From Mogibacterium sp. (GTDB taxonomy: Bacteria > Bacillota > Clostridia > Peptostreptococcales > Anaerovoracaceae): a DNA stretch of 64,000 nt. The stretch spans positions 81,691 to 145,690 of the forward strand of contig JAFWGQ010000004.1 in assembly GCA_017512365.1 (NCBI GenBank). The letters run 5' to 3'. The position numbers and the translations under genes are program-made. Positions 1-7,719 of this stretch are shown here, one piece after another (within the stretch, counting starts at the first letter, position 1; the number at the start of each line of letters is the position of its first letter). The notes beneath the pieces were generated by a model. The model did no database searches. It was not told where the DNA came from and saw only the letters and a list, made by a program, of their open reading frames with translations.

Positions 1-263
1 ATGCCCGTCTTATATCCGTTCCTTGTTGCCGCGAGAGCCGAAAGAGCCGTCACCATCGACTTTCCGACTCCGCCCTTTCCGGATACGATGCCGATGACTT
101 TCTTTATGGAGCTGTTCTCGTTGAGAACGGCTTTAGGGATGCCTCCCTCTCTGGACGGGCAGTCGCTCCCGCATGTGCTGCAGTCATGAGTGCAGTCCTC
201 AGGCGCCTGGCCGCCTTCGTGGCCTCCCTGATGCATCATTACGTGCTTGAGATTGTAGATCAT
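1..263 (-). CDS. mrp: Mrp/ApbC/NBP35-family P-loop ATPase, N-terminal part (cut by window edge)
   Basis: Only the first 87 codons are inside the window; the rest lies to the left. The protein starts at ATG 263, seven bases behind a GGAGG site (271-275); an overlapping upstream ATG runs straight into TGA. A cysteine-rich head (four Cys in CTHDCSTCGSDC, about residues 25-36) is followed by the deviant Walker A motif SGKGGVGKS typical of MRP/MinD-type ATPases. Members of this family act as iron-sulfur cluster carriers or scaffolds in the cytoplasm; the Cys-rich N-terminus fits a cluster-binding role, but the C-terminal CxxC that would support it is outside the window. It sits 37 bases downstream of the lipoprotein gene, at the tail of the selenocysteine operon, so co-transcription is likely but not proven. 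Confidence 0.85.
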   Translation of the reverse strand, partial: MIYNLKHVMMHQGGHEGGQAPEDCTHDCSTCGSDCPSREGGIPKAVLNENSSIKKVIGIVSGKGGVGKSMVTALSALAATRNGYKTG

Positions 264-300
264 TTCATTTCCTCCGTGTATATATGTGTTGGTTATTGTC

Positions 301-873
301 TTATTCATCCGCGAGAGCCTTCATCTCGCTTATCATGCCTCCGAAAAGAGCGTCCTGCAGCTTTTCGTTGGTCTGGATGTATGTGGTCCAGCTGCCGTCT
401 TCAGCCTCCGTCGCCTTTACATCCACATAGCTGACATGGCTCCTTTTTTTGAGCCCGGCCAGCCTTGAGAAAAGCTCTTTATAGAATTCGCCGCCTTCTG
501 CGTCCTCTGCAGATGCGTCCTTATGCGTCTTCAGATAATCCTTCCACGTCGCGAGGTACTCCCTGCCGAAGTCATAGCTGGTGATCTTTACGGTCACGAG
601 AGTGTATGCTCCGTCCCCGTCATTTTTGACCTCGCTTCCGAGTATCTTGTAATCGAAGTCCCTCACCTTTGCGAGGAAGGCGTCGAAGTCCTTTCCCGAG
701 TCCTCAGGAAGATCCTCCTTTACCTCAGCAAGGCTGGAGGCCGCGGTCGCAGAAGTCCTCAGCGCGTCAAGCTCATCCTCTACCTGGCTCTTCGCGCCGC
801 CTCCCGAGCAGGCCGCGAGCATCACCGCGAGGATCGCAGCGCATATTGTCATGATCGCAGTTTTCCCTGTCAC
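301..873 (-). CDS. Putative lipoprotein, translationally coupled to selB
   Basis: 190 residues. A short charged start and a hydrophobic stretch end in the lipobox LAAC (Cys about residue 22), so a lipid-anchored surface protein is predicted. The rest is charged and soluble, with no domain I recognise; the middle (KITSYDFGREYLATWKDY) resembles small lipoproteins of unknown function common in gut Clostridia. The start codon is GTG 873, which overlaps the selB stop as GTGA, so its translation is probably coupled to SelB. An internal ATG at 852 behind AGGGAAAA is a possible alternative start that would still keep the lipobox. Why a surface lipoprotein should be coupled to a Sec elongation factor is unclear; the link may be only operon position. 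Function unknown. Confidence 0.75.
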   Translation of the reverse strand: MTGKTAIMTICAAILAVMLAACSGGGAKSQVEDELDALRTSATAASSLAEVKEDLPEDSGKDFDAFLAKVRDFDYKILGSEVKNDGDGAYTLVTVKITSYDFGREYLATWKDYLKTHKDASAEDAEGGEFYKELFSRLAGLKKRSHVSYVDVKATEAEDGSWTTYIQTNEKLQDALFGGMISEMKALADE

Positions 874-2765
874 CTGATGACCTTTCTAGATTCCTTATCG
901 AATATGGTTATGCCCGCCTTGTCCATCGCAGGCAGCAGTTCCGAGGCATACTTTCTGGAAGTGCCGAGCCTGTCCCTGTACTCGGCAAGCGTGAAGCTGC
1001 CTTCGAACGACCTCGCGACCCCGACGGCCTGATCCCAGGCGTCCGACGCGATGTAGTAGGACGGGCTTACCTTGACGATCCTTCCTTCTTCTTCGAGGTC
1101 GTCCTGGATCGCTCTTACTATCCTTCCGTCCCCGGAAAGCGCGAGGATCTCGTCGTTCCTTATCATCTCTATGCCGGCAGCATCGTACTTCGAGGCGATC
1201 TCATCCTTCAGCGCGAGCTGTTCGTCCGTGTATTCGATGGCAAATCCGCTCAGTGCGATCGACTTGCCCCTGTCTTCGATGACTCCGGCATCGAGCATGT
1301 GCTTCACGACGGCCTGGACGAGCCTGCTGTCTTCGGTGAACCAGATCTTCCCGAGCCTGGACATGAGTTCCTGACGCGGGATGCCGTCCGCAAGCGTATT
1401 GTCCCTGTGATAGGCGTCTATCATCTGAGCGATGTCCGATCTCAGTCTCTCGAGTTTTGCATCGCTGACAAGCGTATCATCCGTCAGTCTGACGACTGAG
1501 CCTTCAGCAGACAGTTTCCGGATCAGTTCATCCATCTCGGAGTGGAGAAGTCCCAGCTCATCCGCCAGCTCATGCTGCCTGACGAATCTCCTCTCGCCCG
1601 CCTTGGCGTGTACGATCTCTTCGATGCTGCCGTTTGCGAGTATGTCCATGCCCGCGAGGACCTCCCCGCGGTTCCTCTTGTGCTTTGCCGGCAGCGCGTC
1701 GATTATCTGCCCGCCTCCTATGGTTATGACCGGCGAATAGAACCTTATGATGAACCTGTCGCCCCTTCTTACGGCCGCAGGCTCCTCGAGCCTGAGCTGG
1801 GCATAGCATTCCTCGCCCGCCCCGAGCGCATCCCTGTCAAGGAGTATGACCTTGCAGAGGACCTCATCGGATCCGCAGTAGAAGTGGACCCTGCTGTTGT
1901 TCATCACGACCCTGTCCGACGAGCTGAACACGGAAAGCTTCACGTCCAGCATGTTCGTGACAGTCACCGCACCCGGATATGAGAGCACATCGCCTCTGTC
2001 GATATCGTCCTTTGTCACTCCGGAGAGGTTGATCGCGGTCCTCTGACCCGCGATCGCTGTCTCTGTCTCTTTGCCGTAGGTCTGTATTCCCCTGACCTTT
2101 GCTTTCTTTCCTTCCGGATTTATCACTATATCCTGTCCGGTCTTCACAGTGCCGTCCATCAGCGTGCCGGTTATGACGGTGCCGAAGCCCTGCATCGAGA
2201 ATACTCTGTCGACCGGGAGCCTGAAGAGTTCCTTCTCTTCTCTCCTCTTGTTCTCCCTGTCGCACTTTTCGATTATCGCTTCTTTCAGGACATCGATATT
2301 CTCTCCCGTCGCTGCGCTGACCGGTATCACCGGCTTTCCATCAAGGAATGAGCCTCTGAAGTACTCATCGACTTCCTCGAGCAGCATCTCGAGCCAGTCC
2401 TCCTCTACCATGTCGGTCTTGGTGACTGCGATTATGCCGTCGTCGATGCCGAGCGCCTGCAGTATCTCGAAGTGCTCTCTCGTCTGCGGCATTATGCCCT
2501 CATCGGCGGCAACTACAAAAAGTACGAAGTCTATGCCTCCGATGCCTGCGAGCATGTGCTTGATGAATTTCTCATGTCCCGGCACATCGATGACCCCGAT
2601 GTTGTATCCGGCATCGTTCGGGATATGAGCAAATCCGAGTTCTATCGTGATGCCGCGCTTTTTCTCTTCTTCAAGCCTGTCTGTATCGATCCCGGAAAGA
2701 GCTTTTATGAGCGTGGTCTTTCCGTGGTCTACATGACCGGCCGTACCTATAATGATGTTTTTCAT
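870..2765 (-). CDS. selB: Selenocysteine-specific elongation factor SelB
   Basis: 631 residues with this start, normal for bacterial SelB. It brings Sec-tRNA to in-frame UGA codons by binding GTP, the charged tRNA and the SECIS hairpin of the mRNA. The GTPase motifs are intact: GHVDHGKT (residues 9-16), DVPGHE and TKTD. EF-Tu-like beta domains follow, and the last 250 or so residues carry winged-helix repeats that bind SECIS. A longer frame opens 16 codons upstream, but the family always begins a few residues before GTAGHVDHGKT, so ATG 2765 is chosen although its Shine-Dalgarno site is weak. It starts 13 bases after selA ends and overlaps the next gene by GTGA. A client, the selenoprotein SelD, is encoded in the same window. 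Confidence 0.96.
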   Translation of the reverse strand: MKNIIIGTAGHVDHGKTTLIKALSGIDTDRLEEEKKRGITIELGFAHIPNDAGYNIGVIDVPGHEKFIKHMLAGIGGIDFVLFVVAADEGIMPQTREHFEILQALGIDDGIIAVTKTDMVEEDWLEMLLEEVDEYFRGSFLDGKPVIPVSAATGENIDVLKEAIIEKCDRENKRREEKELFRLPVDRVFSMQGFGTVITGTLMDGTVKTGQDIVINPEGKKAKVRGIQTYGKETETAIAGQRTAINLSGVTKDDIDRGDVLSYPGAVTVTNMLDVKLSVFSSSDRVVMNNSRVHFYCGSDEVLCKVILLDRDALGAGEECYAQLRLEEPAAVRRGDRFIIRFYSPVITIGGGQIIDALPAKHKRNRGEVLAGMDILANGSIEEIVHAKAGERRFVRQHELADELGLLHSEMDELIRKLSAEGSVVRLTDDTLVSDAKLERLRSDIAQMIDAYHRDNTLADGIPRQELMSRLGKIWFTEDSRLVQAVVKHMLDAGVIEDRGKSIALSGFAIEYTDEQLALKDEIASKYDAAGIEMIRNDEILALSGDGRIVRAIQDDLEEEGRIVKVSPSYYIASDAWDQAVGVARSFEGSFTLAEYRDRLGTSRKYASELLPAMDKAGITIFDKESRKVIR

Positions 2766-2778
2766 ATTATTACACTTA

Positions 2779-4236
2779 TCAGATGAATGCGCGGGCGACG
2801 GTATCCAGTTCATTGTCCGCTATCGTCCGTACGCACAGAAGAAGTCTGTCCTCGTTGATGCGCGCGATCACAGGGACATCTGCCTTTCTGAGTTTTCTTT
2901 CCGTCCTGTCAGCCGACTTCATGCCGTCCTTTACGGATACGGCCCAGCCGGGAAGCCTCACCATCGGAGCCGAGCCGCCTCCGATCTGATCCTCTACCGG
3001 GACGATCTCCAGCTTCAGATCAGGCGCGACTCTCGTTATGGCGGTCGCGAGTTCTTCGGCTTTCTGTCTCAGATCATCCGGTGATGTCGAGATCATTCTG
3101 AGTACAGGTATGTCTCTGAGAGCCAGCTTCGGATCCCTGTATTTCATGAGCGTTGCCTCGAGCGCGGCGAAGGTCATCTTGTCGACCCTCATCGCCCTCG
3201 CGAGCGGATGCTTCTTCATGGCCTTGATATATTTCTTTTTGCCCACGATTATGCCGGCCTGAGGTCCGCCGAGCAGCTTGTCTCCCGAAAAGAGCATGAC
3301 GTCTATTCCCGTCGCGAGCGACGCCGGGACGTTAGGCTCTCTGAGGCCGTATTCCGACATGTCCAGCATGAGGCCGTTTCCCATATCGAAGATGACCGGA
3401 AGATCATGCTTTTTGCCTATCTCCACCAGTTCTTCGAGTGAAGCTTCTTCGGTGAATCCGACTATGTCGTAGTTGGACTTGTGGACCTTCATCAGAGCGC
3501 CGGTCTCGAATCTCTCGCCGTGGCGCGGATCCTTGTCGTACCAGTCACCCTCTTCGATATCTTCTTCAGTCATGATGGCGTTTTCATAGTCAGACGCCTT
3601 GGTCTTGTTGCTGGTGCCGACCTCGGTCAGGTAGGCGCCCGACTGCATCATGATGTCAGGGATGCGGAAAGCCCCTCCGATCTCGACCAGCTCTCCTCTT
3701 GAGACTATTATCTCTTTGCCGGCTCCGAGGGTCGCCAGGACTATCATGGTCGCGGCGGCGTTGTTGTTCACCACCATCGCATCCTCCGCGCCCGTGAGCT
3801 CTGCTATGAGATCTCCCACGATGTCATGTCTAGAGCCCCTCTTGCCCTTCGGCACGTTATATTCAAGGTCGGAATAGCCTATGGAAACCCTGCTCACATT
3901 GGTCACGGCATCATCGCACAGCGGCGCTCTTCCGAGATTTGTGTGCAGTATCGTGCCGGTAGCGTTGATCAGCGGGAAGAGCTTGAGTTCCTCATCCTCG
4001 GCCAGCCTTGCGATCGCAGCCTCCGCTACAGCCGAGATCTCAAGAGCGGACGCGTCGAACCTGTCCGCCTCTTTTTCTTTGAGATCCAGTATCGACTGCC
4101 TGAGATCCGCGATGACGGCGCGCACCGCTTCGGTCACGAGCAGGTCTCCCTTCTCTTCTGACAAAACAACAAGAGACTCCTGCCTCATCACTTCATCGAT
4201 CTTAGGGAGTCCTCTCAGCAATTCTTTCTTTTCCAT
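2779..4236 (-). CDS. selA: L-seryl-tRNA(Sec) selenium transferase SelA
   Basis: 485 residues. SelA converts seryl-tRNA(Sec) to selenocysteinyl-tRNA(Sec) with selenophosphate, using PLP. The N-terminal helical tRNA-binding region is followed by a fold-type I PLP domain: the family signature NATGTILHTNLGRAPL is at about residues 91-106, and the PLP lysine is in SGDKLLGGPQAG (Lys about 320). The protein is somewhat longer than E. coli SelA (463), mostly from an insertion around residues 220-250. The start ATG 4236 is preceded by GGAGG with good spacing. The tRNA-Sec gene ends only 23 bases upstream, so tRNA and selA mRNA are probably cut from one transcript. Confidence 0.97.
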   Translation of the reverse strand: MEKKELLRGLPKIDEVMRQESLVVLSEEKGDLLVTEAVRAVIADLRQSILDLKEKEADRFDASALEISAVAEAAIARLAEDEELKLFPLINATGTILHTNLGRAPLCDDAVTNVSRVSIGYSDLEYNVPKGKRGSRHDIVGDLIAELTGAEDAMVVNNNAAATMIVLATLGAGKEIIVSRGELVEIGGAFRIPDIMMQSGAYLTEVGTSNKTKASDYENAIMTEEDIEEGDWYDKDPRHGERFETGALMKVHKSNYDIVGFTEEASLEELVEIGKKHDLPVIFDMGNGLMLDMSEYGLREPNVPASLATGIDVMLFSGDKLLGGPQAGIIVGKKKYIKAMKKHPLARAMRVDKMTFAALEATLMKYRDPKLALRDIPVLRMISTSPDDLRQKAEELATAITRVAPDLKLEIVPVEDQIGGGSAPMVRLPGWAVSVKDGMKSADRTERKLRKADVPVIARINEDRLLLCVRTIADNELDTVARAFI

Positions 4237-4259
4237 GGCATCGACCTCCGTTTACAAAG

Positions 4260-4356
4260 TGGCGGGAGTACGTGGGAATCGAACCCACCCGAGAGGCTCT
4301 TAACCCCTTACAACGGTTTTGAAGACCGCGAGGCACACCAGCACCTGTCTACTCCC
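4260..4356 (-). tRNA. selC: tRNA-Sec (UCA anticodon)
   Basis: A 97-base tRNA gene with encoded CCA (4260-4262) and anticodon TCA at 4320-4322 in the loop CTTCAAA. It has the marks of a selenocysteine tRNA: a 6-bp D stem with a 4-base loop (AGGTGC-TGGT-GTGCCT), a long variable arm (AGGGG/CCTCT stem), a GTGGG/CCCAC T stem and an extended acceptor stem GGGAGTA/TACTCCC. The eighth acceptor position is G opposite G, a small oddity. It is charged with serine by SerRS, then converted by SelA. The 3' end lies directly ahead of selA. Confidence 0.96.
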
Positions 4357-4405
4357 AGGTCGTAGCGTCAGGCACACAAAGAACCGCGCTTGACGCACTT
4401 AGGAG

Positions 4406-4434
4406 ATTTTATCAAAAATGCCATTAAGTATCAA
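4406..4434 (-). promoter_or_regulatory. Promoter of tRNA-Sec/selA/selB operon
   Basis: Read on the minus strand: -35 TTGATA (4429-4434), 17-bp spacer, -10 TAAAAT (4406-4411). The predicted start is near 4399, about 43 bases before the tRNA. It lies between the cysE terminator and the tRNA, so the Sec operon is probably its own unit. Confidence 0.6.
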
Positions 4435-4450
4435 CAATTACATGCACATA

Positions 4451-4479
4451 AAAACAGGCAGCCGGTCAGACTGCCTGTT
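4451..4479 (-). terminator. Rho-independent terminator after cysE
   Basis: On the minus strand ACAGGCAG and CTGCCTGT form an 8-bp stem around a 9-base loop, followed by TTTT. It separates the lar-cysE unit from the selenocysteine operon. Confidence 0.7.
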
Positions 4480-4505
4480 CGCATCGTCAGGTATCACTCT
4501 GTCTG

Positions 4506-5408
4506 CTATATGTACCACTCGATCTTTCCTTCGAGTTCTTCCCTGTTTGTGGAAAGCTCCTGGCCGCACGGCTTTGTGGTGATGGTCTCGCCGTCGTTTA
4601 GGGAGTGGGTAAGCCATACGTTTCCTCCGACCACGCAGCCATCTCCTATGCGCGTATCTCCTCCGAGTATCGTCGCTCCGGCATATATCACCACGTTGTC
4701 TCCGATGTCAGGATGACGCTTAATGCCCTTGACAGGGGTGCCGTCCTCCGAGAGGGCAAAGCTCTTTGCTCCGAGCGTCACATGCTGATACAGCTTTACA
4801 TGATCGCCTATCGTGGTCGTCTCTCCTATTACCACGCCCGTACCGTGGTCGATGAAGAAGTAGCTGCCGATCTTTGCACCGGGGTGTATGTCTATGCCGG
4901 TGTACTGATGCGCCTGCTCGGTCATGACCCGGGGTATCATCGGAACGTCCATTTCGTAAAGCTTGTGGGCTATCCTGTATATCGCTATCGCGTAAAAGGC
5001 CGGATATGTGATGATCACTTCGTCCGTGCTCTTCGCCGCCGGGTCTCCCTCATAGCCCGCCTGTATGTCGGTCTTGAGGATCTCGAGTATGTCAGGCAGA
5101 GAGTTGATCAGCTCATCCGCTTTTTCGGCCGCCTCAAGAGGATCCCTGAACACGAGCTCGAGAGTCTGCACCAGTGCGTCGTAGGCTCTCATCAGCTCAT
5201 ATGTCCTTTTTTCCGTCTCGACGAATCTCGCCCTGGACTTGCCGAAATGATACGGGAACATGGCTCTGAGAAGATAATCGATCGCTTCATCCACCTTTTC
5301 CTTCATTCCGAGCATGTGCCCGTCGTTAGGCCTCGTATCTATCTCGGTCATCCTGACCGCAAGGGATTCGAGATGCCCCGCTCCCGCGCCTTTGTTCTGT
5401 ATCGTCAT
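4506..5408 (-). CDS. cysE: Serine O-acetyltransferase CysE (EpsC-type)
   Basis: 300 residues. It acetylates L-serine with acetyl-CoA to O-acetylserine, the first step of cysteine synthesis. An N-terminal alpha-helical region (about 1-160) precedes a left-handed hexapeptide-repeat domain with the catalytic signatures DIHPGAKIG and IDHGTGVVIGET, then the typical LYQHVTLGAKSF turn and VVIYAGATILGG repeats. The C-terminus is short, as in the EpsC-like form of anaerobes. ATG 5408 follows GGAGGG with seven bases of spacing. It is the last gene of the minus-strand run that starts with larE, although the promoter actually used is unknown. Confidence 0.93.
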   Translation of the reverse strand: MTIQNKGAGAGHLESLAVRMTEIDTRPNDGHMLGMKEKVDEAIDYLLRAMFPYHFGKSRARFVETEKRTYELMRAYDALVQTLELVFRDPLEAAEKADELINSLPDILEILKTDIQAGYEGDPAAKSTDEVIITYPAFYAIAIYRIAHKLYEMDVPMIPRVMTEQAHQYTGIDIHPGAKIGSYFFIDHGTGVVIGETTTIGDHVKLYQHVTLGAKSFALSEDGTPVKGIKRHPDIGDNVVIYAGATILGGDTRIGDGCVVGGNVWLTHSLNDGETITTKPCGQELSTNREELEGKIEWYI

Positions 5409-5428
5409 TTATACCCTCCGGTTGTTTC

Positions 5429-5728
5429 TTACTGGTCCAGTCTTATGCGTCCCGTCTGAAGTCTTTCTTCAGGCTTTGCCTCCGAAAGTGCCTGCCTCAG
5501 AGCCCTGCTCAGCTGGTCGGGACAGGATGTGGGATTAGGCCCGCACGTCGTGCCTTCGAGTCTTTCTATCACATCTTCGGCCTGCATTCCCCTGATCAGT
5601 TTTGAGATGCCGCTCAGGTTGCCGTTGCAGCCGCCGGTGAATGCGACGTCCTCTATGACGTCCCCGTCAAGCTCTATCTCGATCATCACAGAGCATGTGC
5701 CCTGCGGATAGTATGTAAACTTTCTCAC
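5429..5728 (-). CDS. TSCPD-domain protein (TIGR03905 type)
   Basis: 99 residues of a small conserved Clostridia family. The protein shows FTGGCNGNLSGI and the domain-naming TSCPDQLSRAL motif, with conserved cysteines in CGPNPTSC. The same domain occurs at the C-terminus of some class II ribonucleotide reductases, where it is thought to bind metal or act in redox; the role of the free-standing form is not established. The start is GTG 5728, behind TAGGTG that overlaps the stop of the HD gene eight bases upstream, so the two are likely translated together. Confidence 0.85.
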   Translation of the reverse strand: MRKFTYYPQGTCSVMIEIELDGDVIEDVAFTGGCNGNLSGISKLIRGMQAEDVIERLEGTTCGPNPTSCPDQLSRALRQALSEAKPEERLQTGRIRLDQ

Positions 5729-5736
5729 GGCGACAC

Positions 5737-6312
5737 CTACAGTCCGATCTGATCGGCGATCTCAGTCATGGACTCGAGCGCGATGTCGATGAACTCGTCC
5801 CAGGAGATGCCCGTCTTTTCGATGAGGCTCATGTACTGCCTGTTTGCTCCGGCAGCGAATCTGGTCTCCTTGAATCTCTTGTTGACGGATTTGTGCTTTA
5901 CGCTGGCTACCTTCTTGTCCGGGTATATCTGGGCGATGGCCTTTATGAAACCGGACATCGGATCCGCCGCGATCAGGGCATATTCGAGGGTCGTCTCAGG
6001 CTGCTTGCCGCAGGCTGGGTTGTGAGCCATGATTGCGTTTTCCATGACAGGATCGCCGTAGCCCTCTTCCTGAAGGATTTTTGCGGAAGTAGGCCCGTGA
6101 GTCCCGAAGTCGTCTCTCCAAGGAGCCGTCTCCTCATCGAGGTCATGCAGGAGTCCGCAGATGCCCCAGTATTCGACATCGTCCGGGGCGAGCCTCTTCG
6201 CGAGGCCTCTCATGATGGCCTCGACCGCGTAACTGTGAGTGATGTAGTTCTCCCCCTTCACATACTTGTGAAGAAGATCATTTGCCTGTTCTCTTGTAAG
6301 TTTTGCTTCCAT
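5737..6312 (-). CDS. HD-domain (HDIG-type) hydrolase
   Basis: 191 residues. Metal-binding histidines and aspartates of an HD phosphohydrolase are visible: THSYAVEAIMRGLA (about residues 21-34) and the core GLLHDLDEE (about 52-60), followed by a conserved IMAHN (about 93-97). Proteins like this are annotated HDIG-containing hydrolases in Clostridia; their substrate is unknown, possibly nucleotides. It lies between purine nucleoside phosphorylase and the TSCPD protein on the same strand. ATG 6312 has CGGAG about 11 bases upstream. Confidence 0.82.
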   Translation of the reverse strand: MEAKLTREQANDLLHKYVKGENYITHSYAVEAIMRGLAKRLAPDDVEYWGICGLLHDLDEETAPWRDDFGTHGPTSAKILQEEGYGDPVMENAIMAHNPACGKQPETTLEYALIAADPMSGFIKAIAQIYPDKKVASVKHKSVNKRFKETRFAAGANRQYMSLIEKTGISWDEFIDIALESMTEIADQIGL

Positions 6313-6372
6313 TTGTTTTAAGTACTCCGATTTCTTTATATATTTGATTTCAACCGCTATATTCTATATTTT

Positions 6373-7194
6373 CTATATCCCGATTGCAAGGTCGAGGACC
6401 TTCGCGAACGTATCCTTTATCTCTTCGGCGGCCTCCGTCACCTCTTCGCCTGTGACAGCCTGGTCAAGCATTCCCGCCGCCATGTTCGACAGGAACGATA
6501 TCCCGATGATCTCGCGTCCCGCGTGGTTTGCTATTATCGCTTCAGGCACCGTAGACATCCCGACAGCGTCGGCGCCAATGACCCTTGCGAATCTTATCTC
6601 TGCAGGCGTCTCGAAGGACGGCCCGGTGAACATCATGTATACGCCCTCGCAGAGCTCTATTCCCTCAGCCGCCGCTTTCTCCTTCAGGGCGTTCCTGAGC
6701 TCCCTGTTGTATGTGTACGTCATGTCAGGGAACCTCGGTCCGTATTCGTCCAGATTCGGCCCCAACAGCGGGTTGTCTCCGGAGTAATTGATGTGATCGC
6801 TTATGAGCATGAGCTTTCCCTTGCCGAAATCAGTGTTGACGCAGCCGGCGGCGTTTGTGAGTATGAACCTCTTCACGCCGAGCGCCACCATGACCCTGGC
6901 AGGATAAGATGCCTTTTCCATGTCCCGGCTCTCATAGTAGTGGAAACGTCCCGCCATGATGAGGACTTTCTTTCCGAGATATGTGCCGAAGACCATCTGT
7001 CCCCTGTGGTCGGACACCTTGCCCGCCTGCATGTTCGGGATGTCGTCGTAGCTGAATACCACAGGGTCCTCTATCCTGTCGGCGTAATCGTTGAGGCCCG
7101 AGCCGAGTATTATGCCGACATCAGGGTCCTTTATGCCTTTTCCGTTGAGAAATGCTGCAGTCTCACTGATCCTTGAGAGCATGTCCTCTGCCAT
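6373..7194 (-). CDS. punA: Purine nucleoside phosphorylase (class I, trimeric type)
   Basis: 273 residues, the usual length of inosine/guanosine phosphorylase. It splits purine nucleosides with phosphate into free base and ribose-1-phosphate for salvage. Signatures: ILGSGLNDYAD near the N-terminus (phosphate loop), the AGRFHYYES region, LTNAAGC and DHINYSGDNPL, and MSTVPEAIIANHAG around the base-binding site. Start ATG 7194 is preceded by AAAGGAGAAG. It follows larC2 after 62 bases. Its place next to the nickel-pincer genes may be chance, since that cofactor is made from nicotinic acid adenine dinucleotide. Confidence 0.93.
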   Translation of the reverse strand: MAEDMLSRISETAAFLNGKGIKDPDVGIILGSGLNDYADRIEDPVVFSYDDIPNMQAGKVSDHRGQMVFGTYLGKKVLIMAGRFHYYESRDMEKASYPARVMVALGVKRFILTNAAGCVNTDFGKGKLMLISDHINYSGDNPLLGPNLDEYGPRFPDMTYTYNRELRNALKEKAAAEGIELCEGVYMMFTGPSFETPAEIRFARVIGADAVGMSTVPEAIIANHAGREIIGISFLSNMAAGMLDQAVTGEEVTEAAEEIKDTFAKVLDLAIGI

Positions 7195-7256
7195 TTTTTG
7201 CTTCTCCTTTTCTTTCCAGATATAGAATTATCGTTAAGTGTATCGGCCGTTCGGCA

Positions 7257-7700
7257 TCAGTCCCCGATCAGCCCTTCAAGCTCGTTTCTGACATCTGAGA
7301 TGCCCGTCCCGCGCTCTTTTGCTATCCTCGCGAGGTCCTCGTATTCGAACTTATGCCTCTTTGTCCCGTAGCCGCTCACGAACTTGCAGCGCACTTTTCC
7401 GTATGGTGTATCGATGAGCTTCTCTTCCCTTTCCAGTATGTATCTTTCGGATATGATCTCGCGAATCCCTATGGTCGTCGTGTATCTGAAGATGAGTCCG
7501 GCCATGCGCTCCTTTTCGTCTTCCTCATCCGGGAGCATGACCGTCATCATCGTCGCCGGCCTGCCCTTCTTCATCACGACCGGAGTCAGAGTCACGTCCT
7601 TCACTCCTTCTTCCATCAGGCGCTCCGCTGCAAAAGCCAGCTCCTCCGCCGTCATGTCGTCTATATTGCATTCGAATTCACATACTCTGTCTTTCATCAT
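7257..7700 (-). CDS. larC2: Nickel-pincer cofactor cyclometallase LarC, C-terminal part (LarC2)
   Basis: 147 residues matching the C-terminal half of LarC: the FECNIDDMTAEELAFAAERL segment is the classic LarC sequence that follows the N-terminal domain, and MKKGRPATMMTV is the next conserved block. LarC inserts nickel into the pincer nucleotide in a CTP-dependent step. In many bacteria LarC is one chain; in Lactiplantibacillus plantarum larC1 and larC2 are joined by ribosomal frameshifting. Here this frame is open back to a TGA at 7728-7730, upstream of the larC1 stop at 7720-7722, leaving a window in which a +1 shift would fuse them. A start of its own is also possible: AGAGGG lies three bases before ATG 7700 and six before ATG 7697. 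Confidence 0.88.
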   Translation of the reverse strand: MMKDRVCEFECNIDDMTAEELAFAAERLMEEGVKDVTLTPVVMKKGRPATMMTVMLPDEEDEKERMAGLIFRYTTTIGIREIISERYILEREEKLIDTPYGKVRCKFVSGYGTKRHKFEYEDLARIAKERGTGISDVRNELEGLIGD

Positions 7701-7719
7701 GATCCCTCTTATGACCGTA

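Noticed and set aside
4605-5459. 284-residue frame opposite cysE
   Set aside because: Antisense to a clear serine acetyltransferase; no domain.
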